Below are positions 47,898-57,999 of a DNA stretch of 64,000 bases, piece by piece; position 1 is the first letter of the stretch; each line of letters starts with the position of its first letter. Under the pieces are notes generated by a model. It ran no database searches. It worked only from the letters and a program-made list of their open reading frames with translations, and was not told the DNA's origin. Source of the DNA: Daphnia carinata (taxonomy: Eukaryota; Arthropoda; Branchiopoda; Diplostraca; Daphniidae); assembly GCF_022539665.2 (NCBI RefSeq), contig NC_081339.1, positions 1,178,001-1,242,000 of the forward strand. Direction: 5' to 3'. A program made the position numbers and the translations under genes.

Positions 47898-50747
47898 ATG
47901 AGGAACGTTATTGCAACTATCGTCTTCATTATAGCTGTAGGAATAACCCACTCAATAACCATCGACACCTGCAACTGCTCACAACCAGTAATTAAAGGTA
48001 TTTTAGATTTAGACGATCCCGACTACTGTTCACACCCTGAACCAGTAGAAATTCCAACTAAAATCAATTACCGATTCCTAACCAAAAACAAAGAACCCAT
48101 AACATGGGAAGGGTACGCATGCACCCAGTGGTTATCAACCAAAGAAATATCCACTAATTTCCTTTTAAGTCATGACACTATTTTTAAGAAGCAAATTTTA
48201 AAAGTTAGTGCTAATGAATGCTGGAACACGGCACAGTATCCAAATACATGCGTGAATAGCCCGATGGTAAAGGACGGAAAAACATTTAAATACCTCCAGG
48301 AGCCTGAGGGAGAAGGTCACTGGATGACAACACAGGTCTACACAACTAAGAATTGTGTAACTCAAATAGTTCAGTTATCAAAGGATTGTCACGATTGCCC
48401 AGTAAAGTCACCGTTTGGTATAATAGCGAATTCTAGTAAGGCAGAATTTTCGAATCATAATGAACTAACGATCGTTTGGAAAGCACCAGATGCAAAAGAG
48501 CCCACCTGTGAAATAAATTCGGTATTTCAAGGTAGAGGTAACTTAACGAAAAGTAAGAAACAAAATAGGATAGAAGATCATGCAGCTCAGTTAGAATTTA
48601 TCATATCTGCTAACAAAACGCAAATCTGCACGAACATAACCGTCTATCCGGTAATTGGGTTACCCGATTCCTACATAGATATTATAGAAACCCCTAAGCG
48701 ACAGAAAAGAAGCTATGATGGAGAAGTGATAGGACTATTAATGTTAGCTAGCGATCCTAGTCGTTGTTTGGCGTACATGCCACGCAGTGGAAAATTCTCG
48801 ACCCCAACTTGTGCATTCGACACCACCCTGTCAATTGAAAAAGAAACGCAGAAGGTGATAACCAACGGTCAAGCTTTCAAATTTCTTGCTAATGGAATGG
48901 TAATGCAAAGCTATCTCGAGCATTGCATTCACCAATTTACAGAAAACAACACGGGAGTCAAGAAATGCGGTAGTAGTTTAGATGAACTAAATAACCCGAC
49001 GGATGTATGGTCATTAGAACCCAACCCGATGACATTTGGATTAGTTCCTTTCCATATGATTCAAGCTCACACAGGTAATTGCTTAACCGTAAACATAACA
49101 CTGGATTATCCTGTAACTGTTACACCGTGTGAGAATGGTAACGTGAACCAAATATGGTTACTAGAAATTCTAGAATCATCCAATGAGGCAATAGATGGGG
49201 AATTACAAGAACAAAGAGGGCCACAAGTAACTAGATGGGATAGGAATCGCACACGCAAGTTCGACAAAATGAGTGACCACATACCGTTTAATCCGCCAAC
49301 TTTATACGGTAAAATTCAGCCCACCACCAATTTGGATTACTGTCTAACTATATCGGAACAACAGACCCTCACGTTACTGTTTTGTAACCAAAGTAGCTCT
49401 ATCGAAGGTTACCCTAAGCAGGATTTCGGCTACGTAAATGGGAAACTAAGAATTCTCACAACCAACACTTGTGTTACGCCGATGACGGCGCAGTCATGCG
49501 ACAGTGAATTTAGTAATAGAATGTTATGGAACTACAATGAGATTGACAGGCAATTTGCCTTAAAGGACAATCCATTTTGTCTAGTTCCATTTTACGAAGA
49601 CAAGACGGTGCGAGCACTTCCCTGCGATTCCTCACAAAAGTTGCAAGAATGGATTTTCCAAAGAACCCTTGCAACCCCATTTTTTCCAATGGACAGAATA
49701 GAAGAGGTGACTACCATTACGAATAGAAGGGAAGAGAGAAACAAAAGAAGACAAGAAAGGTTAATTGAACAAAATGATTCTGGTGAAGTTTTGAACACCA
49801 AAGTCAACGAGACAAAAACTCAATTAACAGATAGCGTTAGGACGTTGCTAGACATTGAAAATCGCCAGTACATTGAAGGGCAGGCGATCAAACACGAATC
49901 ACAATTGGCCAACGAAGTCCGTCAATTATATTGCAAAATTACTTCACTACAGCGTAATCAAGCTATGGTTTTAGCACAAACAAATGGACTGCTTGCAGCC
50001 CGTGCACTAAATCTAGATACATGTAGTAGAATAACCGGAAACGGCAAAAGTTTAATTTTACAGAAATGTGAAATTGTACCTGTAAAAATGGCCGCTGTAC
50101 AAACACAGTGCGGCTATCAGCCATTTTTTCAGGCAGACCCGAAAACCAATTTCACTGTTGGAAAGGATGGTTGGTCACTTCATCCTTTCCAGGATTGTTT
50201 CTGGAACGGTCAATATGTAAATTTCAACGATAAAACCTATACATGGATAAATGGAGAATGGAAACTCCAAGAACCATCAATTCATGTGGTAAAACTAAAA
50301 TTGATTACAGCATTTGAGGAATTACCTCTAAAAACGTACGATTATTTGCCTCAGCATCATTCGATGTATGAGCCAAATAACGTAGAACAATTAAATGTTT
50401 TAACGGAATTAATTGGTAGAGTACAACTATCTAATACTAATTCACTTTCTGGATTAGTCTTAGATAACAAGGCCCAGGTTGATTTCTGGGATATATCCAA
50501 TTGGATTTCCATATTTAAGTATGGAATACTAGCAGTGAGTGTAATAGCTGTAACAATCTTGATTGGATATGTCTGCATTGCATTTATACCATTTGCTACA
50601 ATCTTCAATATGTGTAAAAAGAAAAATAACACTAACAATCACGAGCAAGACATTCCCATGCTGTCACATATCCATAATGATACACAAATCATTCCGGGTA
50701 AGGGACTCTGTTGGAATGATGGATGCCTCATTGCACCCCAAAAATGA
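47898..50747 (+). CDS. env: Gypsy envelope-like glycoprotein
   Basis: 949 residues, in the same frame as pol and six bases after its stop. Residues 1-19 look like a signal peptide; a furin-type site RQKR/S lies at 268-272; a membrane anchor at about 869-904 (YGILAVSVIAVTILIGYVCIAF) is followed by a basic, then 40-residue tail. Many N-x-S/T sites. Residues about 285-422 and 480-590 hold Cys pairs and Q-x-W motifs (NQIW, QEW) typical of ricin-B-type beta-trefoil repeats. The Cys-rich N-terminus and the C-terminal block with QCGYQPFF and DGWSLHPFQDC resemble glycoproteins of arthropod mononega-type viruses (chuvirus-like) that some insect and crustacean retroelements have captured; I give that as likely, not proven. 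Function in this organism unknown. No stops or frameshifts. Confidence 0.75.
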   Translation: MRNVIATIVFIIAVGITHSITIDTCNCSQPVIKGILDLDDPDYCSHPEPVEIPTKINYRFLTKNKEPITWEGYACTQWLSTKEISTNFLLSHDTIFKKQILKVSANECWNTAQYPNTCVNSPMVKDGKTFKYLQEPEGEGHWMTTQVYTTKNCVTQIVQLSKDCHDCPVKSPFGIIANSSKAEFSNHNELTIVWKAPDAKEPTCEINSVFQGRGNLTKSKKQNRIEDHAAQLEFIISANKTQICTNITVYPVIGLPDSYIDIIETPKRQKRSYDGEVIGLLMLASDPSRCLAYMPRSGKFSTPTCAFDTTLSIEKETQKVITNGQAFKFLANGMVMQSYLEHCIHQFTENNTGVKKCGSSLDELNNPTDVWSLEPNPMTFGLVPFHMIQAHTGNCLTVNITLDYPVTVTPCENGNVNQIWLLEILESSNEAIDGELQEQRGPQVTRWDRNRTRKFDKMSDHIPFNPPTLYGKIQPTTNLDYCLTISEQQTLTLLFCNQSSSIEGYPKQDFGYVNGKLRILTTNTCVTPMTAQSCDSEFSNRMLWNYNEIDRQFALKDNPFCLVPFYEDKTVRALPCDSSQKLQEWIFQRTLATPFFPMDRIEEVTTITNRREERNKRRQERLIEQNDSGEVLNTKVNETKTQLTDSVRTLLDIENRQYIEGQAIKHESQLANEVRQLYCKITSLQRNQAMVLAQTNGLLAARALNLDTCSRITGNGKSLILQKCEIVPVKMAAVQTQCGYQPFFQADPKTNFTVGKDGWSLHPFQDCFWNGQYVNFNDKTYTWINGEWKLQEPSIHVVKLKLITAFEELPLKTYDYLPQHHSMYEPNNVEQLNVLTELIGRVQLSNTNSLSGLVLDNKAQVDFWDISNWISIFKYGILAVSVIAVTILIGYVCIAFIPFATIFNMCKKKNNTNNHEQDIPMLSHIHNDTQIIPGKGLCWNDGCLIAPQK

Positions 50748-50818
50748 AATTTGTAACCACAAGTAGAAAAAAATTTATATGCGATGTTAAACGTAAAATT
50801 TGTAACGTCTATGTAACT

Positions 50819-50852
50819 AATAAACCTACCTATCATTTGTACCTAGCCAAAC

Positions 50853-50894
<42 letters not shown>
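50819..50894 (+). terminator. AATAAA and A39 tract after env
   Basis: AATAAA at 50819-50824 is followed 31 bases later by 39 A residues (50856-50894), the layout of a polyadenylated mRNA end embedded in the element. Confidence 0.6.
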
Positions 50895-50897
<3 letters not shown>

Positions 50898-51545
50898 AAA
50901 AACGTCCATAAACAACCAACCTTTAAAGTTGTGTATTCTACTGGAAATACAAGGAACTAACCAACATAAAATCGGTGCCAATCAAAAGCCGACGGAGAAG
51001 ACGGTGTACGTTCTGCATTGCCACTGAGTGATGGGATTCTTCTTGCAATTGTTCATTGAAGAAGAGCGATGAACGACAGTTGCGGTGATAGATATCCTCA
51101 CCAGACTCGAGCCACCAGAGGAATCGTGCAAACCGGATCGGGTAAATGTCGCGGTAGCGAGCATAACCTGGAAACTGACTGGGAAAAGAAAAAACAAATC
51201 AAATGGAATGCTAAGAAAGGAATCAATTTGCGACTTACACATAATAGCGGTCGGCGGAACTGACTCGTCGGAACCCGAAGTCAAGAGGAGGACAATTTTC
51301 AACACTCATCGATGGCCGATAGGAATTGAAGAACAGTTCTCGATCAGTGGGAAGAAATCTTCGGAAGCGCAAATGAGGCTTGTGATACGCTATAACTTCG
51401 AAAATCCACAAAGCAGTATCAACGGCAGCACGATGAGACACAACGCATGTAAAATCAAACTCCATCATGCACAAGGGAGCTCGACGAAGGGCAAGAAACG
51501 AATGAAACACACCGGAACAAAAAGCAACAACTATAAGGTTCGCAT

Positions 51546-51610
<65 letters not shown>

Positions 51611-51805
51611 ATCCTTACCTATCCCCTCCACTATTCCACTCTCTTACTAACAAGAAATGTTTAGCAATTGTAATCCCTACGGAAGAAAGAAAAGAAGCAA
51701 ATGCATAAATTAGAATTAGAAATTTTGTAGACCTATCTGTTTCATTATAACTTCCGTATACATAAATATATTCTCCAACCCTGTAACCCCGAAGGCAACT
51801 TCTGT
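50895..51805 (+). other. Gypsy 3' region between env and LTR
   Basis: No known gene. A plus-strand ORF (51085-51708, 207 codons) runs into a 62-A tract (51547-51608) coding poly-Lys, and an antisense ORF (51510-51235) overlaps it. Neither has recognised motifs. The A62 tract has no AATAAA before it. Confidence 0.4.
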
Positions 51806-51819
51806 AAAAAGGGGAGGAA
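51806..51819 (+). other. Polypurine tract
   Basis: AAAAAGGGGAGGAA, directly before the LTR start TGTGATGAGG. This is the plus-strand primer site of LTR retroelements. Confidence 0.8.
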
Positions 51820-52236
51820 TGTGATGAGGACATATACCGAAGAACGCCACCAATTAGTTAGCTTAGCTAATTAATAGATTCCAGCCTTAGATGATTCCAC
51901 GGCGAACTGGTATCAAACAGTTCTTCATCCTCACGGAGCCTTCCCACGCCAAACCAGTATCAGTCAGCTCTTCACCTCTACGATCAGTTCGTCTTCACGT
52001 GATCATTGACGTCAAGAGTGACCCCATATTAACTGATAAAAGCTGTGACAAGACGGGGGCTCGGGGGCTGAGTTTTAGTGCGTTATAGTATATTGTGTGT
52101 CTGTGTCCAGAGCGTTGAAGTGTAGTAGAGTTTTAGAATCTTACATTACACCTGTGATTAGTCTTGTTAGTCTTGTGAAAATACACTTAGTAATTAGTAA
52201 GCCGAGTTGAAAGTCATTTACAAGTTAAACATTACA
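51820..52236 (+). repeat. Gypsy 3' LTR
   Basis: 417 bases from TGTGATGAGGACATATACC to TTAAACATTACA, with TG...CA ends. It follows a polypurine tract and ends where the antisense gag of another element begins. The partner LTR is not in the window, so age cannot be read from LTR divergence. Confidence 0.75.
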
Positions 52237-53338
52237 GTTTACCACTTGTTGTGCGTCCTTTGGGTCTGAATGGTCCAATCGGGTCTGAATGGTGATTTCA
52301 CTTGCTCTTGACCATTTTGCTTAAGCATTTCTTGAACGACTTCGTGCACCGTTTTTCTAAGATCTGCTTGCGGATCCGGGTAGACCACTGCAAGACTTGG
52401 TACTTGCTCAATTGGCTTCTGAACTTCTACCATCGGATCCCTCCAGCCCCTAGCATCGGACATAACCGATGCTTCCGTGTAGGTTTTTGCTAATTCCAGA
52501 AATTGTTCACACGTTTTTGGTTCCATTTGATAAAGCTGTTTAAAAAGTGTTGCCCGGAAACCTCTAAAAAGGTGCTCTAGTCGGGTGGTTTCCGATATAT
52601 CTGGATCAACCAGATCTGCAAAGATGAATTATTTCGTAGTCGTAGTGGTCGGCTCGTCCACTCCTTGGGTTCTACTCCCGAGTCTAGATTCTTGAAACAG
52701 ACTATACGTGTTTGGTTGAAATTCTTTCAAAAATATTGAGCGAAGACCAGGAACTGCTGGCCTAGCTGGCTCTTCTCCAATAGCCGGTTGAGCTGGCACG
52801 TCTTGCCAGTCATTCGGTACTCTTGCACACAGGAACCAATTTCTTGCGGCGTCATCCAAGTACATAGCAATTTTTTTTTTTTTTTTTGTCCGCGTCACCC
52901 CAGCTGTTGTGGTTAGCAATTATCTCGTAGCACTCTAACCACTGACGAGCGTCTTCGGTTAGGCTACCTCTATAGATAGGTGGACTTACATACTTTCGTG
53001 CAGCTGCCATGGCTGTCGTTTGCAATTGTCTTGGAGGTCTAAAATCACGTTGTTCAACTACAGGAACAACCGGGTGTGGTGGGCTCTATTAAATCTTGTT
53101 CAGAGTCAGAGCTTGATTCTGACTGTCTTGCAGGATTTTCAAACCCTCTCAGGCCAACCGTCTCTGAACTTGATGTCGCCAAATCTTCTCTTGACGTAGA
53201 AATTTCCGAATCTTGTGCCTCGTTAGTTGCTGTGGTCTCGTTACCAGACAGCGCAGTGGGCAAGTCAAGAAGCGGGTGCAATCGTCTACTTGGATCCCGG
53301 GGGCAACTAGGTAAACGTGAGCTATTCTTCATCTGCAT
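52237..53338 (-). pseudogene. gag: Gag of second LTR element (minus strand)
   Basis: From ATG near 53338: Ser/Pro-rich N-terminus, then DFRPPRQLQ, VSPPIYRGSLTEDARQWLECYEIIANHN, YLDDAARNWFL, SIFLKEFQPN, LEHLFRGFRATLF, MEPKTCEQFLELAKTY, ARGWRDP and VHEVVQEMLKQNG. This is the usual matrix/capsid order of Ty3/gypsy gag. The frame changes near 53090, at the 17-T tract 52871-52887 and near 52600. The zinc knuckle and all of pol are missing because the env-bearing element sits at 52236. Same family as the fragment at 3.0-3.4 kb. Confidence 0.8.
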
Positions 53339-53384
53339 CGACTATTTTTTAAAGCAGCACTAATTCTTTAACTACGGGTAACGA

Positions 53385-53400
53385 GCTGTGTCAACACCAA
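53385..53400 (-). other. Probable primer-binding site
   Basis: Two bases after the LTR end, the minus strand reads TTGGTGTTGACACAGC, beginning with the TGG expected opposite a tRNA CCA end. The tRNA was not identified with certainty. Confidence 0.5.
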
Positions 53401-53401
53401 T

Positions 53402-53779
53402 TGTCACACTGGACTTTACTTTGTTAATGAATTGTATTGAATTTTAAGAAGAAATACAAGGCATAGCAGAAATAAAGAATAACTACATTTTTACTTAACT
53501 TGAACGTGAAGAGAACTGTAGGAGAACTTGAAGAGAACTTAAGAACTCAAGAACTGAATTAGGGTTAAAAATGTGTGGGGTTTTATACTCTCGTGAAGGA
53601 TATACGCCCCATCTCTAGGGTTACATAAATTCAAGGAATAACTAACTTCTACCAAATAATTTGCGTGTTGCAACTTCTTTTCAAGAGAAGCTGCATTGTA
53701 CGCCATTTGATCGTTGGTTGTCACGTCATTTTCAGAAATGACTACCACGTCACTATTTTCCCCTCGCGACAATATCACA
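53402..53779 (-). repeat. 5' LTR of second LTR element
   Basis: On the minus strand it begins TGTGATATTGTCGCGAGG and ends AGTGTGACA: 378 bases with TG...CA ends. A TATAAAA box lies near 53585 (GAGTATAAAACCCC). It is upstream of the primer-binding site and gag, and interrupts the integrase-core pseudogene at 53780. Confidence 0.7.
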
Positions 53780-53784
53780 ATGTC

Positions 53785-54370
53785 GATATAAATTTTGTGT
53801 TTACGTTCAGACCAGAGAGCCCTGATTGGAAAGATTGCTGAATTGCTGAAGATCAGAAGAAAAACTCTGTTTCGAGTCTTAAAGAGGGCACATCCTACAG
53901 CTAGACCAGAGGTATCTGATGCACAACTAGACACATGCCTCACAGATATCTTAAGAACCAATCCGAATTGGTAAAAATAACTATTGTATTTACATTACAG
54001 AATCAAACAGACTCTCAAGAAAGCATCTGCATTGTTCGAACACTGGCCTGCAGATGTCCAGAGGCTGCACCATTTCAACAAATGTTGTTCTGTAGCAAAT
54101 ATAACTGCGTGCAAGTTATGGGAGATCAGGCAAATGTAAAATGCACCCATGATTCAATGGATAAAGCATCAGGTGTAGAAAGTTAAAGCTCCACTGCCAT
54201 TGTGATACATTGATGGCCACTATAAAATGAATCGGTAATTTATTCATCTATGATCATGTTTTCATTACTGCCTACATTTCCTTCGAAAATAACAATTTTA
54301 GGAACTGTAATTGCTTTGTTCAAGAAAGCAGTCAGCGAGTGGACGTATTCGGCCAGATTAAATTAAAACT
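53785..54370 (+). pseudogene. Integrase-core gene, decayed inverted copy
   Basis: 53806-53972 reads RALIGKIAELLKIRRKTLFRVLKRAHPTARPEVSDAQLDTCLTDILRTNPNW, matching the exon at 59517-59330 of the minus-strand gene. Homology continues at DNA level through 54010-54180 (GCATTGTTCGAACACTGG..., GCAAGTTATGGGAG) and 54180-54215 (KVKAPLPL..IDGHYKMNR then GTAAT) to 54300-54365 (ETVIALFKKAVSEW-like). Stops replace several conserved residues including Trp before the first catalytic Asp. The 5' part was cut off by the LTR at 53779. Same exon-intron layout as the functional-looking gene, so a genomic duplicate. Confidence 0.85.
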
Positions 54371-54682
54371 ATTTCTGGAATGGCTTGTGCAGATTTCATG
54401 AAGAATCAGTAATTTTTAAAATACAATTTAGGTCCGACCGTGGCCGTGAAAACGTCCTAGTTGCCGTTTGTATGAAAAACGTAAGAAGCGGATGGAGAAG
54501 AAGGAACAGGAAAAAACGAACCAACCAAAATGTTCGTCAGACATTAAAACAGTCTTTCTGACTCCACACCAGTGTCTTTATTGATAAAGCGTTCCAAAGA
54601 AACAAAATGATTGAATTCTGACTAAAAAAACCATAAAATACGACACCACAAACAGGCGAACAAGCAAGAAAACAACATTCGA

Positions 54683-56945
54683 CTAAACCCAAAGGAGATA
54701 CTTAAAATTGCATCGATCCATCCAACCTTCCATATCCTTATACGTTTCAACGATTGGTATAGTTAATTGGGCACATCCAACACAGGTGTTTGCTGTAGGC
54801 CGGAACCGGTGACAATCATCATTCATCTTGAAATTCAGCTTGTATCGGAAACTGTCTCAAGAAATTGGAACAATCTTTGATCCGGTGTAAAAAAGATAAA
54901 CGTCGTCCAAGGTGATTTTTCCAGTTCGGAGAGCTAACTTTTCCATCTGCTACGTTGTTTAGGAATTCAATAAAGAAATTGTACGAAATTACCTGGCACA
55001 TCTTCGTTTCTTGGCTACAGAAGAGCAGAGGGTCTGGATTGGTGTCTAATGACTCCACTATTAGAGAAACGGTAACTGGGATGTTCATAAAGACCGATTG
55101 TACTTGTTTGTCGCAAAGTAGCTATATTGAAATACAACAAATTATTGCTGAGTGTAAAATATAGTTGATCTATTGGTTTGTTACCTCATTTAGCTGTAAG
55201 GCCGTTAACCCTCTGATAAACGGATGGTAGCGATTGGTACTCCCGTTGAAATCCTTCCAAGCCGCAATCACAAATTTTGGGCAAAGACCGACTTGAACTA
55301 CAGCGAGGCCTAAGCATTGAACAGAAGTAAATTAATAAAAATTGTGTACTTAATTGGAGGAGCAATTAAACTTCACCAAGGAAAATCCCCAACATGTAAT
55401 AGATTTCATCTATGTCGGCTAACTCTAAACCAACATCTGTTTCCTTATCAGAAAATACAGTATTGCCGTAGTCTACTATCATAGACAAGAATTCCCTACG
55501 AAGTCCGCCTCCGTCTACTCCGGCCTCACCAGTGAAGGAAACAACCAAAGGCCTTTTGATCCTGGAACTAAAAAGAGGCACAGTTAGCAGAGTTAATGGA
55601 AATAATGTAAGTTATGTATGCTTTAAAACATGTAACTTACAGAAAGAAGGGATCTTTTGAAAGCTTGATGGCGTCTTTTACGTAGCTCATCCTGTTTACA
55701 TCTATGGCGTTGCCGCATAGTTCCCTAGAAGCATAGGCCGCATCGTCTGAATATGCCATAAACCGACTTTGGTGCAGATGAATTTTTTTCATTCCTATAA
55801 ATAGATGAAACCTGAAAGGCAAGAAATGATGCTGATTTCTACCGAATGGTCATACATACCAGCGGGATCGAGTACAGCTGCTTCTTCGTCAAACAGCAAG
55901 ACGGTGGCTTCATCGTCGGACATTTGACGAATTTCTTTGTCGCAAACATTGGTGTGCGCTTCCAGTACTCTGATAGGCATAATTTCCCCGCAATACACGC
56001 ATGTTTCCGTGCAGCCATCTTCTTCCGATTCGCTTTCGGAATAGGAATCTTCTGCAATAGCTATGTCTTTCTGGAGTGGACATAAATAAATGTTTTTCGC
56101 AAAAACCGCCTTCAACTCTTTTCCGTCCACAACTGGACCTTGGCCGATAAGGTACAACGTTTTTCCATTCTTTTGTGATGTTAACATTTTAAATCCACCC
56201 ACAAGCTCGGGGAAAATGCTAAAAATAAGAAGATTGTTATTGCAATTCGCTCGTCTGTACACTGCTTTAATACATTACGTTTCAATTTTAGTTTTAACGG
56301 TTTGTTTTTCGTCTGTGTCCAAAAACTTCACAGTTCTTCCCCATAGTCCAGAATTTTCTAATGGCGCTACATTAGTCGGCTTAGGAACAGGCATTAAAGG
56401 GAATTTTTTGTCCAAACATCGGAAATTTTTTTCAAATACGTGTTTGTCTAAAAATGTAAATATAAATTTAAGAATCACCAAAACACACAACAATTTGCCA
56501 AATCGAACCATTTCTTTTTTTATCAAACAGCTTGCGTCGTTCCTGGCGTCTTTCGTCTTCAAGTTTTGATTCCCTACGAGGATTCTTTTGAAGCCTTTTA
56601 AGCTTGTTTCTTTTTGTTGAGCTACAACCCGATGTTGAAGGGCCTGGATCTAGTTCAATGATTTTGTTAAAGCTTTTAAATAGTTATATTTTTACGAAAG
56701 GAGTTGCAAAAAATGAACACCTGGAAGAATAAACTAATACCAAAATTGCCCAATTAATAATTAATTGTAGAACCTTTACCATAATCCTGGTCTTCTTTTT
56801 CTTTCTCTTCGTCTATATCGCTCGACTCCTCCAATTCTTCAAAAAACTTCCTGAACATTTCCCCCCATTTTTTTTCGATCCATGTTGCCGTTTTAATCCG
56901 TGTGTGCACTATATGTCGTCGGTTCACAGTTATAAATTCACTTTA
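54683..56945 (-). pseudogene. HECT-type E3 ubiquitin ligase, probably broken
   Basis: Exons on the minus strand: about 56945-56780 (WGEMFRKFFEELEESSDIDEE), 56649-56509 (PGPSTSGCSS...), 56447-56279, 56218-55860, 55794-55641, 55566-55372, about 55320-55186 and 55121-54683. Phases match at most junctions. A C-x2-C-x11-H-x3-C zinc finger (CVYCGEIMPIRVLEAHTNVC) resembles UBZ4-type ubiquitin binders. The HECT domain starts near VVSFTGEAGVDGGGLRREF and reaches the catalytic Cys motif FRPTANTC. Overall plan recalls G2E3-like ligases. Lesions: frame change at the A6 run 54889-54894, TGA at 54859-54857 just upstream of the catalytic Cys, and no clean acceptor before LAVVQVGL. Otherwise long frames are kept, so decay is recent or the differences are sequence errors. 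Confidence 0.7.
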
Positions 56946-57999
56946 AAAACCAAAGTTGTTGTAACAGTAATAAGATCGGATTGAGAACTGTAAAGTAAAA
57001 AGCCAACTGGAAAATTTGCTCACGTTTTGCGCAAGTGTTTTCAGTTTTTAAGATCCACCTCTACTACCCTATCCTTTTTCCCCACGAAAGTAGATGGCCA
57101 ATCAACTCGCCAAGCAACCAACGCGAAATTATTTTTTTTCAATACCATTGGTTGTTTTTTTAGAACATCTGCCTTCCTTAAATATGTCCTCGACTCCCTC
57201 ACGTCTTTCCTTATGCTAACACGTGGTATCCCAAAAATTTCATATATTACGCTTATCACCCAACCTCTCGCGCCCCTTAAACAATATTCTTACACGTGTG
57301 TTAAATATACGGCCGTCGGGGTTAAAAAAACAATCATTTAGGCGTGGGAATATATTTGCTAGGCACGAAAACGGGTAAATAACAAGGCTTGTTAAACTAA
57401 ATGATATCGTTGAGCAGGTACGTCTATGCTAACTAACTGGATTTCATTCTAGTTAAAATTAAGATAGTCGGCTAGGGGGGGACAGGAGTAGATTAGGGAT
57501 GTAAGCAAAATTGAATTAGTCTTGGTAGACTCCATTCGTTCCATGTAAATGTCCAGAACATTCCAAGAACACCACCGTTATTTATTGTACAATGTTATTT
57601 ACTGTACAACTTTAACTTTAACCAATCACACCACGATTACAATTCACCATGAAAAATAATATCGAAGAACCTGACTGATCCATATAAACCGTAAGTATAA
57701 AGCCAAAGGTTCACATTCACGCATAATATCATAACATGTCATAAGTTTTTCGTTGTGAAAACACAGCATCCGCCCATCACAATGGGTCGACACACGAACG
57801 CAAGCTAGACACATTAACACCAAACTTCAATTGAAATCCTACATTTAAAATACTACTAACATAAAAATTTAGTACTGTTAATTTGTAGATAAGTTTATTT
57901 TCCATTCATAATGAGGATAAGATGAGTTCCCATAAATAAAACACAAAAGGCTTTATCACTGAAAATAATCTTTTCTGTATTTAAGTGACACAGACAAAA
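56946..57999. other. Intergenic between HECT and integrase-core genes
   Basis: About 1 kb of AT-rich DNA upstream of the HECT gene and downstream of the integrase-core gene. No ORF of coding character, no repeat. It probably holds the HECT promoter and the 3' end of the next gene. Confidence 0.4.

Larger units (their letters stand above)
45338..52236 (+). mobile_element. 5'-truncated Ty3/gypsy element with env
   Basis: Contains pol (from within reverse transcriptase), env, a 1.07-kb 3' region, a polypurine tract and one LTR. 5' LTR, gag, protease and the start of RT are absent: homology begins at RMPFGLCNAPSTF, right after antisense AIF sequence. The pol-env order makes it errantivirus/chromovirus-like in plan. 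pol and env are both uninterrupted over 5.4 kb, so the element was active recently. It is inserted in, or against, the gag gene of a second LTR element at 52237. Confidence 0.9.

Noticed and set aside
51085-51708. 207-codon ORF in the gypsy 3' region as an accessory gene
   Set aside because: Ends in poly-Lys from an A62 tract, overlaps an antisense ORF, and has no motif.
57027-57341. 104-codon ORF (+) and its antisense partner
   Set aside because: Both frames open by chance in AT-rich DNA; no motif or splice support.
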